Below are positions 34,342-48,300 of a stretch of DNA of 64,000 nucleotides, piece by piece (position 1 is the stretch's first letter; the number at the start of each line of letters is the position of its first letter). A model generated the notes under the pieces. That model was not told where the DNA came from, made no database searches, and saw only the letters and a program-made list of their open reading frames with translations. A program made the translations under genes and the position numbers. Source of the DNA: Chondrosia reniformis. Lineage: Eukaryota > Porifera > Demospongiae > Chondrillida > Chondrillidae. The stretch is taken from NCBI GenBank assembly GCA_947172415.1, contig OX359193.1, positions 7,558,501 to 7,622,500 on the forward strand. Direction: 5' to 3'.

Positions 34342-37300
34342 ATGAAGCTTCTGCTTTTGACGTTTTTGTTCCTCCAGCAAACTGAAGCACAATCAGAGGG
34401 TGAATATATATATTCTCTGTGTTATAGACACTGAGTTTTAGAATTATATTTATCTTGTGTCTCTTTAGAGTCGTGTTTCTCGCACTCCACCTATCCGGAG
34501 GATTTCCCAGAGGAAGCAGAAAAGCTAGGTGGCTATGAATATACGATATTGAGTGACGGTACCTACTTATTTATCGACTCGCAATTTCTCTGCGATGGTA
34601 TTATCACTCAAGTGTCTTTGCCTGCTTTCTTTACAACAGCACGAGCCAGGTATTGGATTAATACGGTTAGCATGAAGATCGACATATTCACCCGTAACGG
34701 GAGTTCGTTAGATGCCATCTATGAATTAAGAGGAAGGTTTAAAGTGATTGTTGATCTCACAGAGCAAGCGTATCGCGGAGGATTGGTCGATTATGATAAC
34801 ACGGAACAACGAATAAATAGCAGTACAGTTTTGCACCTGAGGAAGAACCTTAGCATTGCGGTTCAAAGTGGTGACATCCTTCGAATAATATTACCACCGT
34901 ATGACTATTTTCGTGAACGTGAGATAATGATTCCACTGATCAAAAGAAAAGTACGGTTTGATGGTGGGAACGGGGTGTGGTCCATCTTCCACAATGTACC
35001 CTACATTTATTTTGACGTTGAAAGAAACACAGAACCTTCTATCTCAAGTTCTCCGACTAGCTATAGTGCATCTGTTTCAAGCTCTTTGGCCCCAGAAAGT
35101 ACTCGTATACCTCAGAGCTTCCCTGTCATGAGTTCTGAGACTCCACCATTAGCTGTCGCATTCGTTATATTATTCATTGTGGCTTTACTGGTAATAATAG
35201 CAGGTCTAGTTATATTGATCATTTTGATAATGAAAGGGAGAGTTGTCTTTAAACTAAGAAAGGGTAGCATTTATGAAACTGCCACAGGCTACCATACAAC
35301 AACTGAAGAAGGTTAGTTCTGCTAAAATATCTATTTTTGAATACCATGGCTATATATTACTGTTTTATTGAACCCTAATATTGTTGGTAATCTATAAGCC
35401 TTTGAATGTGTAAAGTTGATCTACTTTCCTCGGACTTATTTGTTCATAGTGAATGGTGCCATTGCTGCACAGAACCCCATATACGCTGCTGTTGACTCAC
35501 CTCATGGAAGATATGAAATGGTTACAAATCACATACTGACAACTGATAGTACTGCTCCACTTGATAGAGATCATCAACCAGCTGCAGAGGTAAGCAGTGC
35601 ATCCTGCATTCATAAGGAAATATTGTACAGAAGGTCTAGTGCATTAACATTAACTAGACCATGATGCCATTTGACCCTTCCCGGCCCATCACTAGGATAA
35701 TATGCAGTACAGTGTGCTTGTTAGAGCTTCACATTCTGGACTAGTGGGTGGAGCTCCTGTGGAGGATGATGCTAGTTACAGTGCACTAGATGGTTCTAAG
35801 CACTATCAGGTTAGTCCTGCTTAGGTGATCTGTCTAGTTGATGCATTTTTTAATGAGATTCCTGGGAGTGGCTCTAGTGGGAGTAGTTTGTATAATCTGT
35901 GATATCACATTGTTTCAGTTACATTGCTGTCCTTAGAATGCACATACTTCTGCCATTGGAGAGAAAGGTGAAATGACAGAGGTGACAGAGGACCATGATA
36001 CCTACCAAATGCCATCACCTGTAAGTATACCAGGTCCATGTGTCTGTCACATGACAGTCACATGATGGTCACATGATGGTCACATGACACTCACTTCTAT
36101 CACAATATATAGATGAAAGATAAGTACTTTCCTCCTGCTGAAACAGAAAATGAGATATATGGTCAACTGGCCGAGAAGAAGCATCTCCTGATTGTCAAGG
36201 ATATGATAAAGTTACTTGAGAAACTGGGAGAGGGTGAATTTGGTGAGGTGTATAGAGGAATGTTTAACTCTAGAAAAAGCCAGCCTATGGAGGTTGCAGT
36301 TAAAGTGACTAAACCAGATGCTTCTCTGTTGGACAAGATTAAGTTTCTTCAAGAAGCAACCATCATGGGACAATTTAACCACAGAAATGTTTCAAAGCTG
36401 TTTGGCATTGTCACATCTTCCCAACCAGTTAGCACTCATGTTATCATCATCATGTATAGCATGTTCCTACCAGAGTAGGACTGTGAGAGTGATTTAGTAT
36501 CTCTTGCTTTATTGTAGAATATGATGGTTATGGAATACTTGTCATCTGGAGACCTGAGAACTCATCTGACCAAAGTGTAAGTAGTTGTATAGGTGAGACT
36601 GTTCACACAGCTGATTAGAATAGCTTCCAGGATACTGTCTAGTTTGTACCTGTCAGACCAGCAAACTGATCTGTGGAATGCCATCCTCTTAATTACTTTG
36701 TTTAGAATTGTGGATGATTTGACAGCCAAGGCCTTCTTGTCCTTCAGTAAGGACATTTGTGCTGGTATGGAGTACCTCTCTAGCAAAGGATTCATTCACA
36801 GAGATCTTGCAGCTAGAAACATTCTACTTGATAAAAACCTTCATTGCAAGGTAACAGCATCATATCCTGTTAAAAGTCACATGACAGTCATGTGATAATT
36901 CATTGTTGTGCAGATTGCAGATTTTGGTATGTCCCGAGTACTTGATGGAGACCCTTACTATACCAGTAAAGGAGGATGTATTCCTCTTTGCTGGACTGCC
37001 CCTGAAGCTATCCTCTACCGAAGGTACAGTTTGAAGAGTGATGTGTGGAGCTTTGGAATGGTGCTGTATGAGATATGGTCACTGGGAGAGAAGCCTTTTG
37101 GTAACATGGGAGTTGAAGAGGTATGATAAGTAATTATACATATATACTGTTTACACATAATGTACATATGTATGTATGTTTGTAGATATTGAGTATCTTT
37201 AACAGTGGATACTGTCAGCCTCCTCCAGCAGGCTGTCCTAGAGGAATATATTCATTGATGGTTGACTGTTGGTAAGAGTAAATAATACATTTCTGTGTAA

Positions 37301-37775
37301 TTGCCTTTGAAAGGGATCATCTTTTGATCTCCTTGAACATCTAAAGATGCTGTTTTTGGTTGAATCTTCTTGTCAGATATTTTGATCCAGAGAAGGATCC
37401 TGGAAAAGGATAAATTCTGTATTAATTTATATACCAAATCTGTCCATAAAAGAGCTAGGCTCGAATAGAAGTCGGGTCTCACTTAGAGGCAAATAATCAT
37501 TATAGAGGCCAGGTCAAAATGACTTGATATTATTGTTTATATTTAGAAGTCATTATTGCCTGTATTCATTGTTGTTATTGCTTGTTCTATGTCTCAGGAA
37601 TCCAAACCATCATGCCAGACCTGACTTCATGACTCTCTTGAAGAGTCATGAAGATGGTAGCTTACTGAATTGGTCCTCTGAAGATTGCAAAGTTAGGCCT
37701 CAAGCCTTAGAACTAGGAGGTCCTCTAAAGTTTGGAACTGAACTTTTTAAGGACCTGCAATTAAAGTATATGTGA
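34342..37775 (+). CDS. Receptor tyrosine kinase, copy 1 of a tandem pair
   Basis: Eleven exons: 34342-34399, 34469-35311, 35450-35589, 35696-35809, 35937-36020, 36113-36427, 36518-36576, 36706-36850, 36914-37120, 37186-37271, 37598-37775; total 742 codons plus stop. Signal peptide [15 protein letters not shown]; ectodomain of about 190 residues with no named fold I recognise ([37 protein letters not shown]); Ser/Thr stalk; membrane helix ([20 protein letters not shown]). The juxtamembrane region is Tyr-rich (NPIYAAV, QYSVL, SYSAL, TYQMP, EIYGQL). The kinase is complete: [30 protein letters not shown], activation-loop YY, WTAPEAI. It should signal by ligand-driven autophosphorylation at the cell surface. 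The ectodomain does not match classical RTK families, so I leave the symbol empty. Confidence 0.93.
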
Positions 37776-38507
37776 ACATGTAATATATGTCAGCCTGAAC
37801 TGCACAATTTGCATGTTGTATGCATTGTTGGTTTTATAGACATTAGTTTTTATAAAAATGGCTGCATAAACCTAATAATGCAACTTGATTTTTCAAGGAT
37901 GTAATGTGATTATATAGATGTGGAATTTTCAGTTTGGTTATATGTATCACACATGAGTAGTTGAGAGAGGACAGGTAAAGCTGAGGTCACTACAGTCACC
38001 CTTTTAGCTTTGGGAGACTCAATTTCAGAGATTATAGTAGTCATTTGAGCCACAGACCTGAGGGTGGGGATTACTGTAGTCATCAGAACCCAGGGTGGGG
38101 CATTGGGCACTTATTATGTAGAATTTGGATAGTGAGTGTCTATTATTTATACAAATGCATGTGAATCGATGCACTGAACCTAGAAATATATTGAGCTGCA
38201 ATAGTTTTAAATATACAAGTGTCAATCTCTTTATAATGATGGCATAAAAAATCTATATATAATATAGAATGTATGCTGATATCCATAGTTATAATTATAA
38301 TGTATGCTGATATGTTTCATTGAATACAATATTAAGATATTAAACTTTTAAACTGGCACGAGCCTGACATGTGGATAATCCATATCTCTTACTCCAAGTC
38401 TCCTGAAGGGCAGTACTAGTTGGGACAACAAAAATTGGTATATAGGTACTGTACATGTTGTAACAGTAAATAACTATCATATCACGTGATAGACATTCGT
38501 GTCGGTG
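37776..38507. other. Intergenic spacer between the two RTK copies
   Basis: A 732-bp AT-rich spacer. No gene is visible. Its 3' end begins to resemble the sequence just upstream of copy 1, consistent with a tandem duplication that included part of the upstream region. Confidence 0.5.
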
Positions 38508-41500
38508 ATGAATTCGAAGCTTCTGCTATTGATATTCTTCTTCTTCCAGCAAACTGAAGCACATTCAGAGGGTGAATATATATTCTCTGTGTTATAGGCA
38601 CTAAGTTTTAGAATTATATTTACCTTGTGTCTCTTTAGAGTCGTGTTTCTCGCACTCCACCTATCCGGAGGATTTCCCAGAGGAAGCAGATGGATTAACT
38701 GGTAATGAATATCGAATATTAGATGACGATGTTTATATTTTTCTGAATTCGGAATTTCTCTGCGATGGTATAATCACTCAAGTGTCTATGCCTGCTTTCT
38801 TCACAACCGTCAGAAGGAAATATTGGATTAACACGGTTAGCATGGAAATTTATTTGGTCGTCTATAATGATAATGATACCTTACAAACGAGAAGAAGGTT
38901 TACAGTTGATGTAGATCTAACACAACAAGCGTATCGTGGAGGTTTGAAAGATTATACTTTCAATAACGAAGAACAAATGGTCGAGAGCAATACCGTTTTA
39001 CATTTAGAGAAAAACGTTAGCATTGCCGTTCAAAGTGGTGAAATCCTTGTCATTCACCTCCCTCCTTATGATGCTGTAGCAAGACGTGAGAATATGATTC
39101 CACTTATCAACCGAGTACCAGAAATTAGCGGAGCCCAAGTGATCCCAGCCTCCGTACCCTACATTCATTTTGAGATTGTAGCAGATACGGACCCTCCTAC
39201 CTCAAATAATACTACTCTGCAGGCCTCCCCTGCCATGAGCTCTGATACTAGTACTCTACCTGTGGCTATTGCTTTCATCATCTTGTTCGTTGTGGCTTTG
39301 CTAGTGATACTTGTAATTATCTTCACCTTATGCATCTTGTTAATGAAAAGAAGACTAATCTTTGAACCTAAAAAGAGTAGCATTCAGTATGAAACTGCAA
39401 CGGGCTACCATGCCACAACTGAAACAGGTTAGTTCTACTAAATTATAGCTATTTTTGATGACCATGCATTGTAGGATTTAGGTGTTACAATTAAAAATCA
39501 TTCAACCCCTTTTCCTATGCATAAAACAAAGCCATAATAGTAGAAAAATATGTTGTCATGGCTGAAAAAGTGTGTATTTGAAATTAGTTCCATCTTTGGT
39601 ATATGTGACCTCTGGATTTACCTTGTCCAATCCCCTTACCTAAAGAGTGCTGTGAGCTCAACCATGTTTTGAGAGGTTACTTTGTAGTTAGTTTAAGAGG
39701 AAACCATTATTTGAGCTTTGTTATGGCAATTGTAGCTCAAAGCACTGGTGGTCAAAACCAGCTTAACAATTATTAATTTCTTTGTTTTTTTACCTCTTTG
39801 TGATGTTTAAGAATGATTACCTGTGGTTTGGTGACTTTGAATACTCATAGATAGTGATACTGGTGGTGTCCAGAACCCCATGTATACCAGTATTGACTTG
39901 CCTCCTGAACGATATGAAATGGTTCCAGCTGTGGATAGTGCGTATGAAGATACAGCTGCTCCTCTAATTGATAGAGAGGTGGTTCCACGTATACCAGCTA
40001 ATGAGGTAAGCAGTGCATCCTGCATTCATAAGGAAATGCTATATAAATATCTAATGCATTAACATTACCTAGACCATGATGCCATTTGACCCTTCCCATC
40101 ACTAGGATAATATGCAGTACAGTGTGCTTGTTAGAGCTTCACATTCTGGACCAGTGGGTGGAGCTCCTGTGGAGGATGATGCTAGTTACAGTGCACTAGA
40201 TGGTTCTAAGCACTATCAGGTTAGTCCTGCTTAGGAGGTGATCTGTCTAGTTGATAAAGATTACTTGGAGTGGCTCTAGTGGGAGTTGTTTGTATAATCT
40301 GTGATATCACATTGTTTCAGTTATATTACTGTCCTTAGAATGCACATACTTCTGCCATTGGAGAGAAAGGTGAAATGACAGAGGTGACAGAGGACCATGA
40401 TACCTACCAAATGCCATCACCTGTAAGTATACCAGGTCCATGTGTCGGTCGCATGACAGTCACATGTTGGTCACATAATGGTCGCATGACACTCACTTCT
40501 ATCACAATATATAGATGAAAGATAAGTACTTTCCTCCTGCTGAAACAGAAAATGAGATATATGGTCAACTGGCCGAGAAGAAGCATCTCCTGATTGTCAA
40601 GGATATGATAAAGTTACTTGAGAAACTGGGAGAGGGTGAATTTGGTGAGGTGTATAGAGGAATGTTTAACTCTAGAACAAGCCAGCCTATGGAGGTTGCA
40701 GTTAAAGTGACTAAACCAGATGCTTCTCTGTTGGACAAGATTAAGTTTCTTCAAGAAGCAACCATCATGGGACAATTTAACCACAGAAATGTTTCTAAGC
40801 TCTTTGGCATTGTCACATCTTCCCAACCAGTTAGCACTCATGTTATCATCATCATGTATAGCATGTTCCTAGGCCTGTATACCAGAGTAGGACTGTGAGA
40901 GTGATTTAGTACCTCTTGCTTGACTGTAGAATATGATGGTTATGGAATACTTGTCATCTGGAGACCTGCGAACTCATCTGACCAAAGTGTAAGTAGTTGT
41001 ATAGGTGAGACTGTTCACACAGCTGATTAGAATAGCTTCCGGGATCCTGTCTAGTTTGTACCTGTCAGACCAGCATCCTCTTACTTTGTTTAGAATTGTG
41101 GATGATTCGACAGCCAAGACCTTCTTGTCCTTCAGTAAGGACATTTGTGCTGGCATGGAGTACCTCTCTAGCAAAGGATTCATTCACAGAGATCTTGCAG
41201 CTAGAAACATTCTACTTGATAAAAACCTTCATTGCAAGGTAATGGTGTCACTCTCTATATCCTGTTAAAAGTCACATGACAGTCATGTGATAATTTGTTG
41301 TACAGATTGCAGATTTTGGTATGTCCCGAGTACTTGATGGAGACCCTTACTATACCAGTAAAGGAGGATGTATTCCTCTTTGCTGGACTGCCCCTGAAGC
41401 TATCCTCTACCGAAGGTACAGTTTGAAGAGTGATGTGTGGAGCTTTGGAATGGTGCTGTATGAGATATGGTCACTGGGAGAGAAGCCTTTTGGTAACATG

Positions 41501-42200
41501 GGAGTTGAAGAGGTATGATAAGTAATTATACATATATACTGTTTACACATAATGTACATATGTATGTATGTTTGTAGATATTGAGTATCTTTAACAGTGG
41601 ATACTGTCAGCCTCCTCCAGCAGGCTGTCCTAGAGGAATATATTCATTGATGGTTGATTGTTGGTAAGAGTAAATAAAGCTTGCAGGTTTTCTGTGTAAT
41701 TATAGAGTAAAGTATTTTAGGTAACTTTAAAGGTTTTTAAGTATTCCTCCTCACCCACGGTTTTATGCTTGACTGAAAGCAGTGTCTCTAATAGAGGCCA
41801 GGTCAAGTGACTGGAATGATAATAAATATAAAATATATGTATGTCATCAACTGAAACTGCAATTGGTAGTCGTTACAGAGAATATTGAAGAAACAGTGAA
41901 ATGGTTTTTGTATCTATCTTTTTATAATGTTAAATTGGTACAATTAAACTGAATACATTGTTTATATTTAGAAATCATTATTGCCTGTATTCATTGTTGT
42001 TATTGCTTGCTCTATGTCTCAGGAATCCAGACCATCATGCCAGACCTGACTTCATGTCTCTCTTGAAGAGTCATGAAGATGGTAGCTTACTAAATTGGTC
42101 CCCTGAAGATTGCAAAGTCAAGCCTCAATCCTTGGAACTAGGAGGTCCTCTGAAGTTTGGAACTGAACTTTTTAAGGACCTGCAATTAAAGTATAAGTGA
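38508..42200 (+). CDS. Receptor tyrosine kinase, copy 2 of a tandem pair
   Basis: Eleven exons with the same structure as copy 1: 38508-38571, 38639-39427, 39851-40005, 40106-40219, 40339-40422, 40515-40829, 40930-40988, 41094-41238, 41306-41512, 41578-41663, 42023-42200; total 731 codons plus stop. Signal peptide [16 protein letters not shown], the same ectodomain type ([40 protein letters not shown]), stalk, membrane helix and kinase with all catalytic motifs. From exon 4 to exon 10 both exons and introns are nearly identical to copy 1, as are the signal exon's 3' end, intron 1 and the first about 18 codons of exon 2. The rest of the ectodomain is clearly diverged. Both copies look functional. 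Confidence 0.93.
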
Positions 42201-42340
42201 ACATGTAATATATGTCAGCCTGAACTGGTAAATTACTGTGTGTGAGTGTAAATACGTATATAAATAATAATATTATATAGTAATGTGACGTAAGTTTCAC
42301 AAAATGGCCGCCTAAACAACGCACATTCGTTTTTTTGAGA

Positions 42341-45300
42341 ATGTACTACGATGATCCAAAGCCGCTAAAGAGGCCAAAACTGGGTCCTCCTGATATCTAC
42401 CCTCAAGAGACCAGACAACGAGAGGTAGGTAGACTATATCTACCTATAGGCTAATCGTCGATCTGTAAGAGTCTTTTGTTTCAGGATGAAATTACAGAAA
42501 GAACTGTTCAGAGAGGTTTTGAGAACAGACCTGTACTTGGAAATGAGGTTAGCGACTCGTTTATTAATATGTTAAGAACTATTCAAAAATAGGAATCGAT
42601 ATCATTCATATTTACTCTTCTGTTGTTTCGCCTTTGTCTAGTATGGAACGGCATTGAATGATTTCGACTGGTTTTCAAAGAACCAGAGTAAGGATGTGAG
42701 TTAGAAGACGTTCTTTCACAAGAGCACACCATTATGTACTTGTTCTTTTGTCATTAGGTCACAAATAAACTTGAAACTATTATGGTCCAGAAGCGCAAGG
42801 CCGGATGGATTCAGGACATCAACAGGAAACGTACGCAACTTACCAAAGACATGTTTCACCCAATAGCAGTGAGCACCCCCAATTTATATGAATGTTCTGC
42901 ACTAGCCAGACCCGTCAGCCATATTGCCTCTTGATACAGTTGATGAACCTGAATCAGAAGAAGCAGGAGGCTTTGACGACCTGGTTTCAGAACCTAGCAG
43001 GCAATAAGTCACTTACAGCTCTGCAGCGGCATCATAAGGTATGCATCAGTTAGTAATACTTATAGAACTCAGCTAAAGTAACACGTAGTTCCACCAGAAA
43101 TGAATATTTCGACCCGGGAACCTTCTTTCAACATACACACATAATGTGTGGTAATCTGGTATGGTAGATGTTTGTGTGTATGTATATGTATGTACAACTC
43201 AGGTACCCATACTTACGAAGAAAGAGGAGATATTTGATCTGCTCTGTGAAAACTGTGTTCCAATGTCAAGAGCCTCCTGGTTCATCAAAGTAAGCAAGTC
43301 AACTCCAAATACTTAGATACACTTATATATATTGTAATTTACTGTACTTCCTGTAAAGTACCCACATTGATCTGAGTGGAGTTCTAGTATAGTATAATGA
43401 TACCCGATACCTGAAGTAGAGTACAAGTCAAAAGATACGTATGTGACCTACCTACGTATGTACCGTGTGTGTATGTGTGTAGATGACTGCAGCCTATGCG
43501 ATGATGAATGACAGTCGTGTGCGCAAGAAGCAGTTACCAGACCCCTCCCAGGGTGAGTTGTTTGGAGAGTGTCTTAATGCATGTTTTAATCACTGAGCTA
43601 CATACATACAGTATGTAAGGAACTTCCAGAAAGACTTCCAGCGTCTCTATTTTCCCAGAAATACATAGCTGTCTGGTCCAGTGGAGAGGAAGAATAAAGA
43701 AAAAACTCTTGTATCCTCATCCAAAGCTCTCATTAGGTTTAGTTCCCTAGGGGCATTTTATTGTACATATAATAGATCCAGTATGTATGGGAAATGGTGT
43801 TACAGATAGCTCTTGTGTGACTGTTAGAATGGACACTAGCAATAACATGCCACCTCCAAGATGTGGCCAGCAAACTGCTCAGCCGACCTGCTGCACTGAT
43901 GAATGATGGTGGAGCAGAGGGAGATGGTGACAACCTCTCATCACAAGCTAAATGGAGGTACATGGTCCGTTTGAGTTCGTGGCTGTTCAGTCAGGGATTG
44001 CTGGACCATCAGGAGTTCTTGAAGTGGCTTGTAGACTACCTGGAGATGCAGTGCCTAAAGAACACGCATCCCAATGAAGAGCCTCTGAAGCTGCTCCTCC
44101 CACTGGTGCTCCAGTTCTTGGATTACATCACTAAATGTGTTACCTTGTGTCGGCCGCTAGTCAAAGTGTGTGTGAGGAAATACGCCTCATTTTACAAGCA
44201 AAGTGACAATATAAGTTCTTATCTGAGGAAGCTTTGGTACACAGATCAAGATGCAGTTACCAGGCTAATTGATGGAGGCAGCAAGTCCTCTACCGTAGAA
44301 GAGGCAGACTCTACCAGTTCACCACTGGTAGTGGTCCCCACACCAAAGGGAGGAGGCAAGTCTATTCCCAGAACACTAGGGAGAGGTCAGACCTCAGATG
44401 TTTCCATGGATACCATGCCTCCACCCACCATACCATCTCTTTTGGGGAAATCTTCTGATTCTGCAGAAGGTGGGACCAAGGAAAGTGCCAGTAGAAGGCA
44501 AAGCCTCACTGGTGATGGTGAACAAGGTAATTTTTATTATTATACGTGCATGCATGCATGCATGCATACATGAGTAAGCTGTTTGGTTTTAAACTGTAAT
44601 TTTACATCCATTTCTGTATATTACCATAGACAAGTTAAAAGCTATGGATGTGGGTAGTGATGTTGCTATGGCAACAGAGGAAAAGGAAATCAGTTCTAGT
44701 GTTAATTCTACTAGTTCAGATGGTGTGGATGTAGATTTGTCAGCATTTTCCTGGTGTGATGTTCATAAGAGTCTGATGGAAACTTTGATTTACATATTTC
44801 AGACAGTGGCCATCAGGTGTACATCTGCCCTGGTAGCCCTGCCCACCAAGAATGCCCCGCCCTCCAGTCTCCAGGGGAAGACTGGAACAAAGGTATTTCG
44901 ACCTCTCGATGTCCTCCCAGTCCAAATTCACGAGATGCCAGTATCTGCCAGTCTCTGTGATCAAGAACCAGCTAAAGTTAGTCTGTGTACTTCTTGAGCT
45001 GCAGAAGGAATGATACTTTGATATTTCTGCTCATCAGATACAAGCAAAGCTGAAGAGCATTGAGGAAGAAATTGCTTTTCGTTCAAAATGTGTTGAAAGT
45101 GGTTGGTCTCCTACAGACCAGCAGTCTCCATCAGAAGGTGTGCAACACATACACACACCAAGCATGTTTTGTACCTACGTATGTAGCTTGTTATTTGAAC
45201 TCTCCGTGTGTTGTAGGTGTCCATGTGAAGAGGACATTGCAGGTGCTGGAGATACTAGATGGGGAATCGTTCATCAGATGTATTTCTGCAAGTCCTGTTA

Positions 45301-48300
45301 GCAATCTCATCCGACATCTTAAGCCATTCATGACCAACTCACAGGTAAACATATTATCATTTCATCATAATCATCCCACCACCGCCGCCACCACCACCAC
45401 TGCCGCCATCATCATCATGATGATTACAATCCTTTCATCAATTATCTTATGATTGCTTGTGGCATTTCATTAGATTTTTAATATTTCACTCTTTTAATAA
45501 GTCTGTATTTGAACAATGATTCTGTCATTTGTTCATGACCAACAAGTACTAAATTGCTAGGAACTGCTGTCTCCCCCTGTGTGATTCCTTCAGATGGTGT
45601 ATAAAGACGATCAGTTTGTAATGTTGCTCTGTCAATGGGCCATTACTCCACACAGAGACGGCCAACACAGACCCTTTGTGGCTGCTCAGCTCATCAAATA
45701 CAAGCACGACATGGTTGCTAAGGTAGGTTACTTAGCATGACATGGTTGCTAAGGTAGGTTACTTAGCATGACATGGTTGCTAAGGTAGGTTACTTAGCAT
45801 GACATGGTTGCTAAGGTAGGTTACTTAGCACGACATGGTTGCTAAGGTAGGTTACTTAGCACAACATGGTTGCTAAGGTAGGTTACTTAGCATGACATGG
45901 TTGCTAAGGTAGGTTACTTAGCATGACATGGTTGCTAAGGTAGGTTACTTAGCATGACATGGTTGCTAAGGTAGGTTACTTAGCATGACATGGTTGCTAA
46001 GGTAGGTTACTTAGCACGACATCTCACTAGGTTTAGTTCCCTATAGGCCTTTTACTCTAAAGTAGATGTACGTAGCAAGTTGAATAATGGTGTGTTAGAT
46101 TATTCATACATAACTACGTAGGTATACTGAAGATATAGGCATACATAACTAGGTATACTGAAGATGCTCATATACATATGTACGTACATACTTATCTATG
46201 TAACTCTGCATACAAGTGTACCACACTCTTACGTATATGTATGCCCGGCTCTGGTGCCATCAGCAGTGTCCCCCACTTCCTGTAGAAGTCTGATGGTGCT
46301 CCAGTGAAGATGGAAAATGACGAGCAAATCGGATGCTGCTCCACTACAATGGATGACCTCGAGGAGAGCAGTAGGACAACCAACTGTCCATTTCAAGATG
46401 TCCTCTTCAGATTTTTATCCACGCATGCTCCTGACTGCAGTTAGTGATGCAAATGAGTGATTGTGTTGTCATGCCATTAATGTAGCAGTTATTTACGTAT
46501 TTATTGAACCTTTTTTATTTAGGAGGATCAAAAAAGCATGAAACTGGGGAAAACCCCTTCTTCCTCCTAATGATTCTCTTTGGAGAGCTGATTAAATATG
46601 GTGTCTTTTCTTTTCAGCTGTACATCTCCAAATTGCTTGCCCATGGCCACATTGTTAGCCCTGTCATACCAGACCTAATGGTAGGGAAAGAAGTGATGAC
46701 ACAAGACGAAGGTAAAGAAATCCCCTCTCTCACCATCTCTATCCCTTGTATCAAAAGGGAGAAACCCTCTCAATCAACTAGTGGGAGTATCCAAGGCAAA
46801 CCTTCAATGTCTCTTCAACTTGATTCAAAGAAGGTGGAACCTGTAATCTCCTCCCCCACGGCACCCTCTACCTGTGTGATAGCAGCCGGCAGCACAAGGC
46901 CATCTGATTTCTCTCAACTGTCAGCAGCAGACAGTAACCCTGATCTCCTGCAAAAGAGACACTTGGAACTGCAGCGGTTGCTGGCCAATCCTGGCACCTC
47001 AGATCCGTTTGACTCAGCTGAGTCACTGGGGAATTCCCCTACACCAGATACCACAATGGAAGGGTTTTCCCCCAGTCATCTGAGCTCCCCTATTCAAGAG
47101 AAGCACTACTATGAGGTGACTGGTCCTCCAATCACTCCTCTAGCGAAATGCAGGAACACCCACCACTCTGTGTTTGCCGCCTACATGCCTCTCTCTCCCA
47201 GTTTGACCTCTCGAAAGGTCATTAATGAAAGGCTGGTGGTCCTGGCAGGGATTGGGAAAGGAAGGTCATTTGTGCTAGAGCAGCAGAGCAAGTTTGAGCA
47301 AGCCTTCTTGGAGTTCTACTACAGCCAGACCTCCAATCAAAACATGATAAATTGGGCTGGTTTTGAGCTCAGCGATGGCTTCCAGAAGCTGCCACTCTTC
47401 TATAAAAGAGCTATTGCCGCTCGATTGGACGCAGTGTTGCATGATAACCTTGTTGAGCACCAGTACCCTTCAGTGGCCCAGCTCTGCCTCACGGCTGATG
47501 TGATGGAACAGGCGGGCGACCTGCTTGGCCTTATGGAGTTGCTAGTGGACCTGGTGGCTGCTGGAAGGAAGTCAGAGTCCCGGAAAAAGATGAGCCTGGA
47601 CGGATCTGTTGTCCATCCACTGGGTGAGGATTGGATGGACGGAGGGGGCGGAGTCATGCCGAGCAACCTGTGCTCTGTGGTATCTAGCTTGTTCCAGAGG
47701 TTTTTAACTTGTTTGTTTCTGTCAGAGCATAACACTTGTGTTGTCTTTGAAAGGTAAACTACTACTCCTATTTGTATGTATATCTATGTGTGACATCTTT
47801 ATAAATGCACATTCACTTATACTTTTTGCATAGATGTCTTTACGTATGTCGTGTGTAAAATGTTTTATGTGTGTTCCTATGCATAGTGTACAGTACATAC
47901 TGGTACATGGTTTATTGAGCGTTGGCAACATAAATTCAATTAGTTTGATGGGCATTTCGACCTGGAGGTCTTCATCACTAATATGATGGGCAAAGGTTAA
48001 GAGCCAGTTTAATTAAGGGAGTGTCCAGTTTAATTAAGGGAGTGTCCAGCAAACCTAATGAATTTATGTTGCTGATGCTCACTAAGTCTTATACAAGGTA
48101 CGCAACCAATATTCCCTAACATTTCATATGTACATACATAATACATGTATTAATGATATAATAATTTTACCTCATGTAGCCTCTGTTCGATGTTGAGTGG
48201 TTGTTCCAACTTGAATGCCCTAAATCTCAGCCACAAGGCAGTTTTTTACTTTTTGTACAACTTGTATCAATCGTGTCAGTACATTCAGAGCACTTACAGA

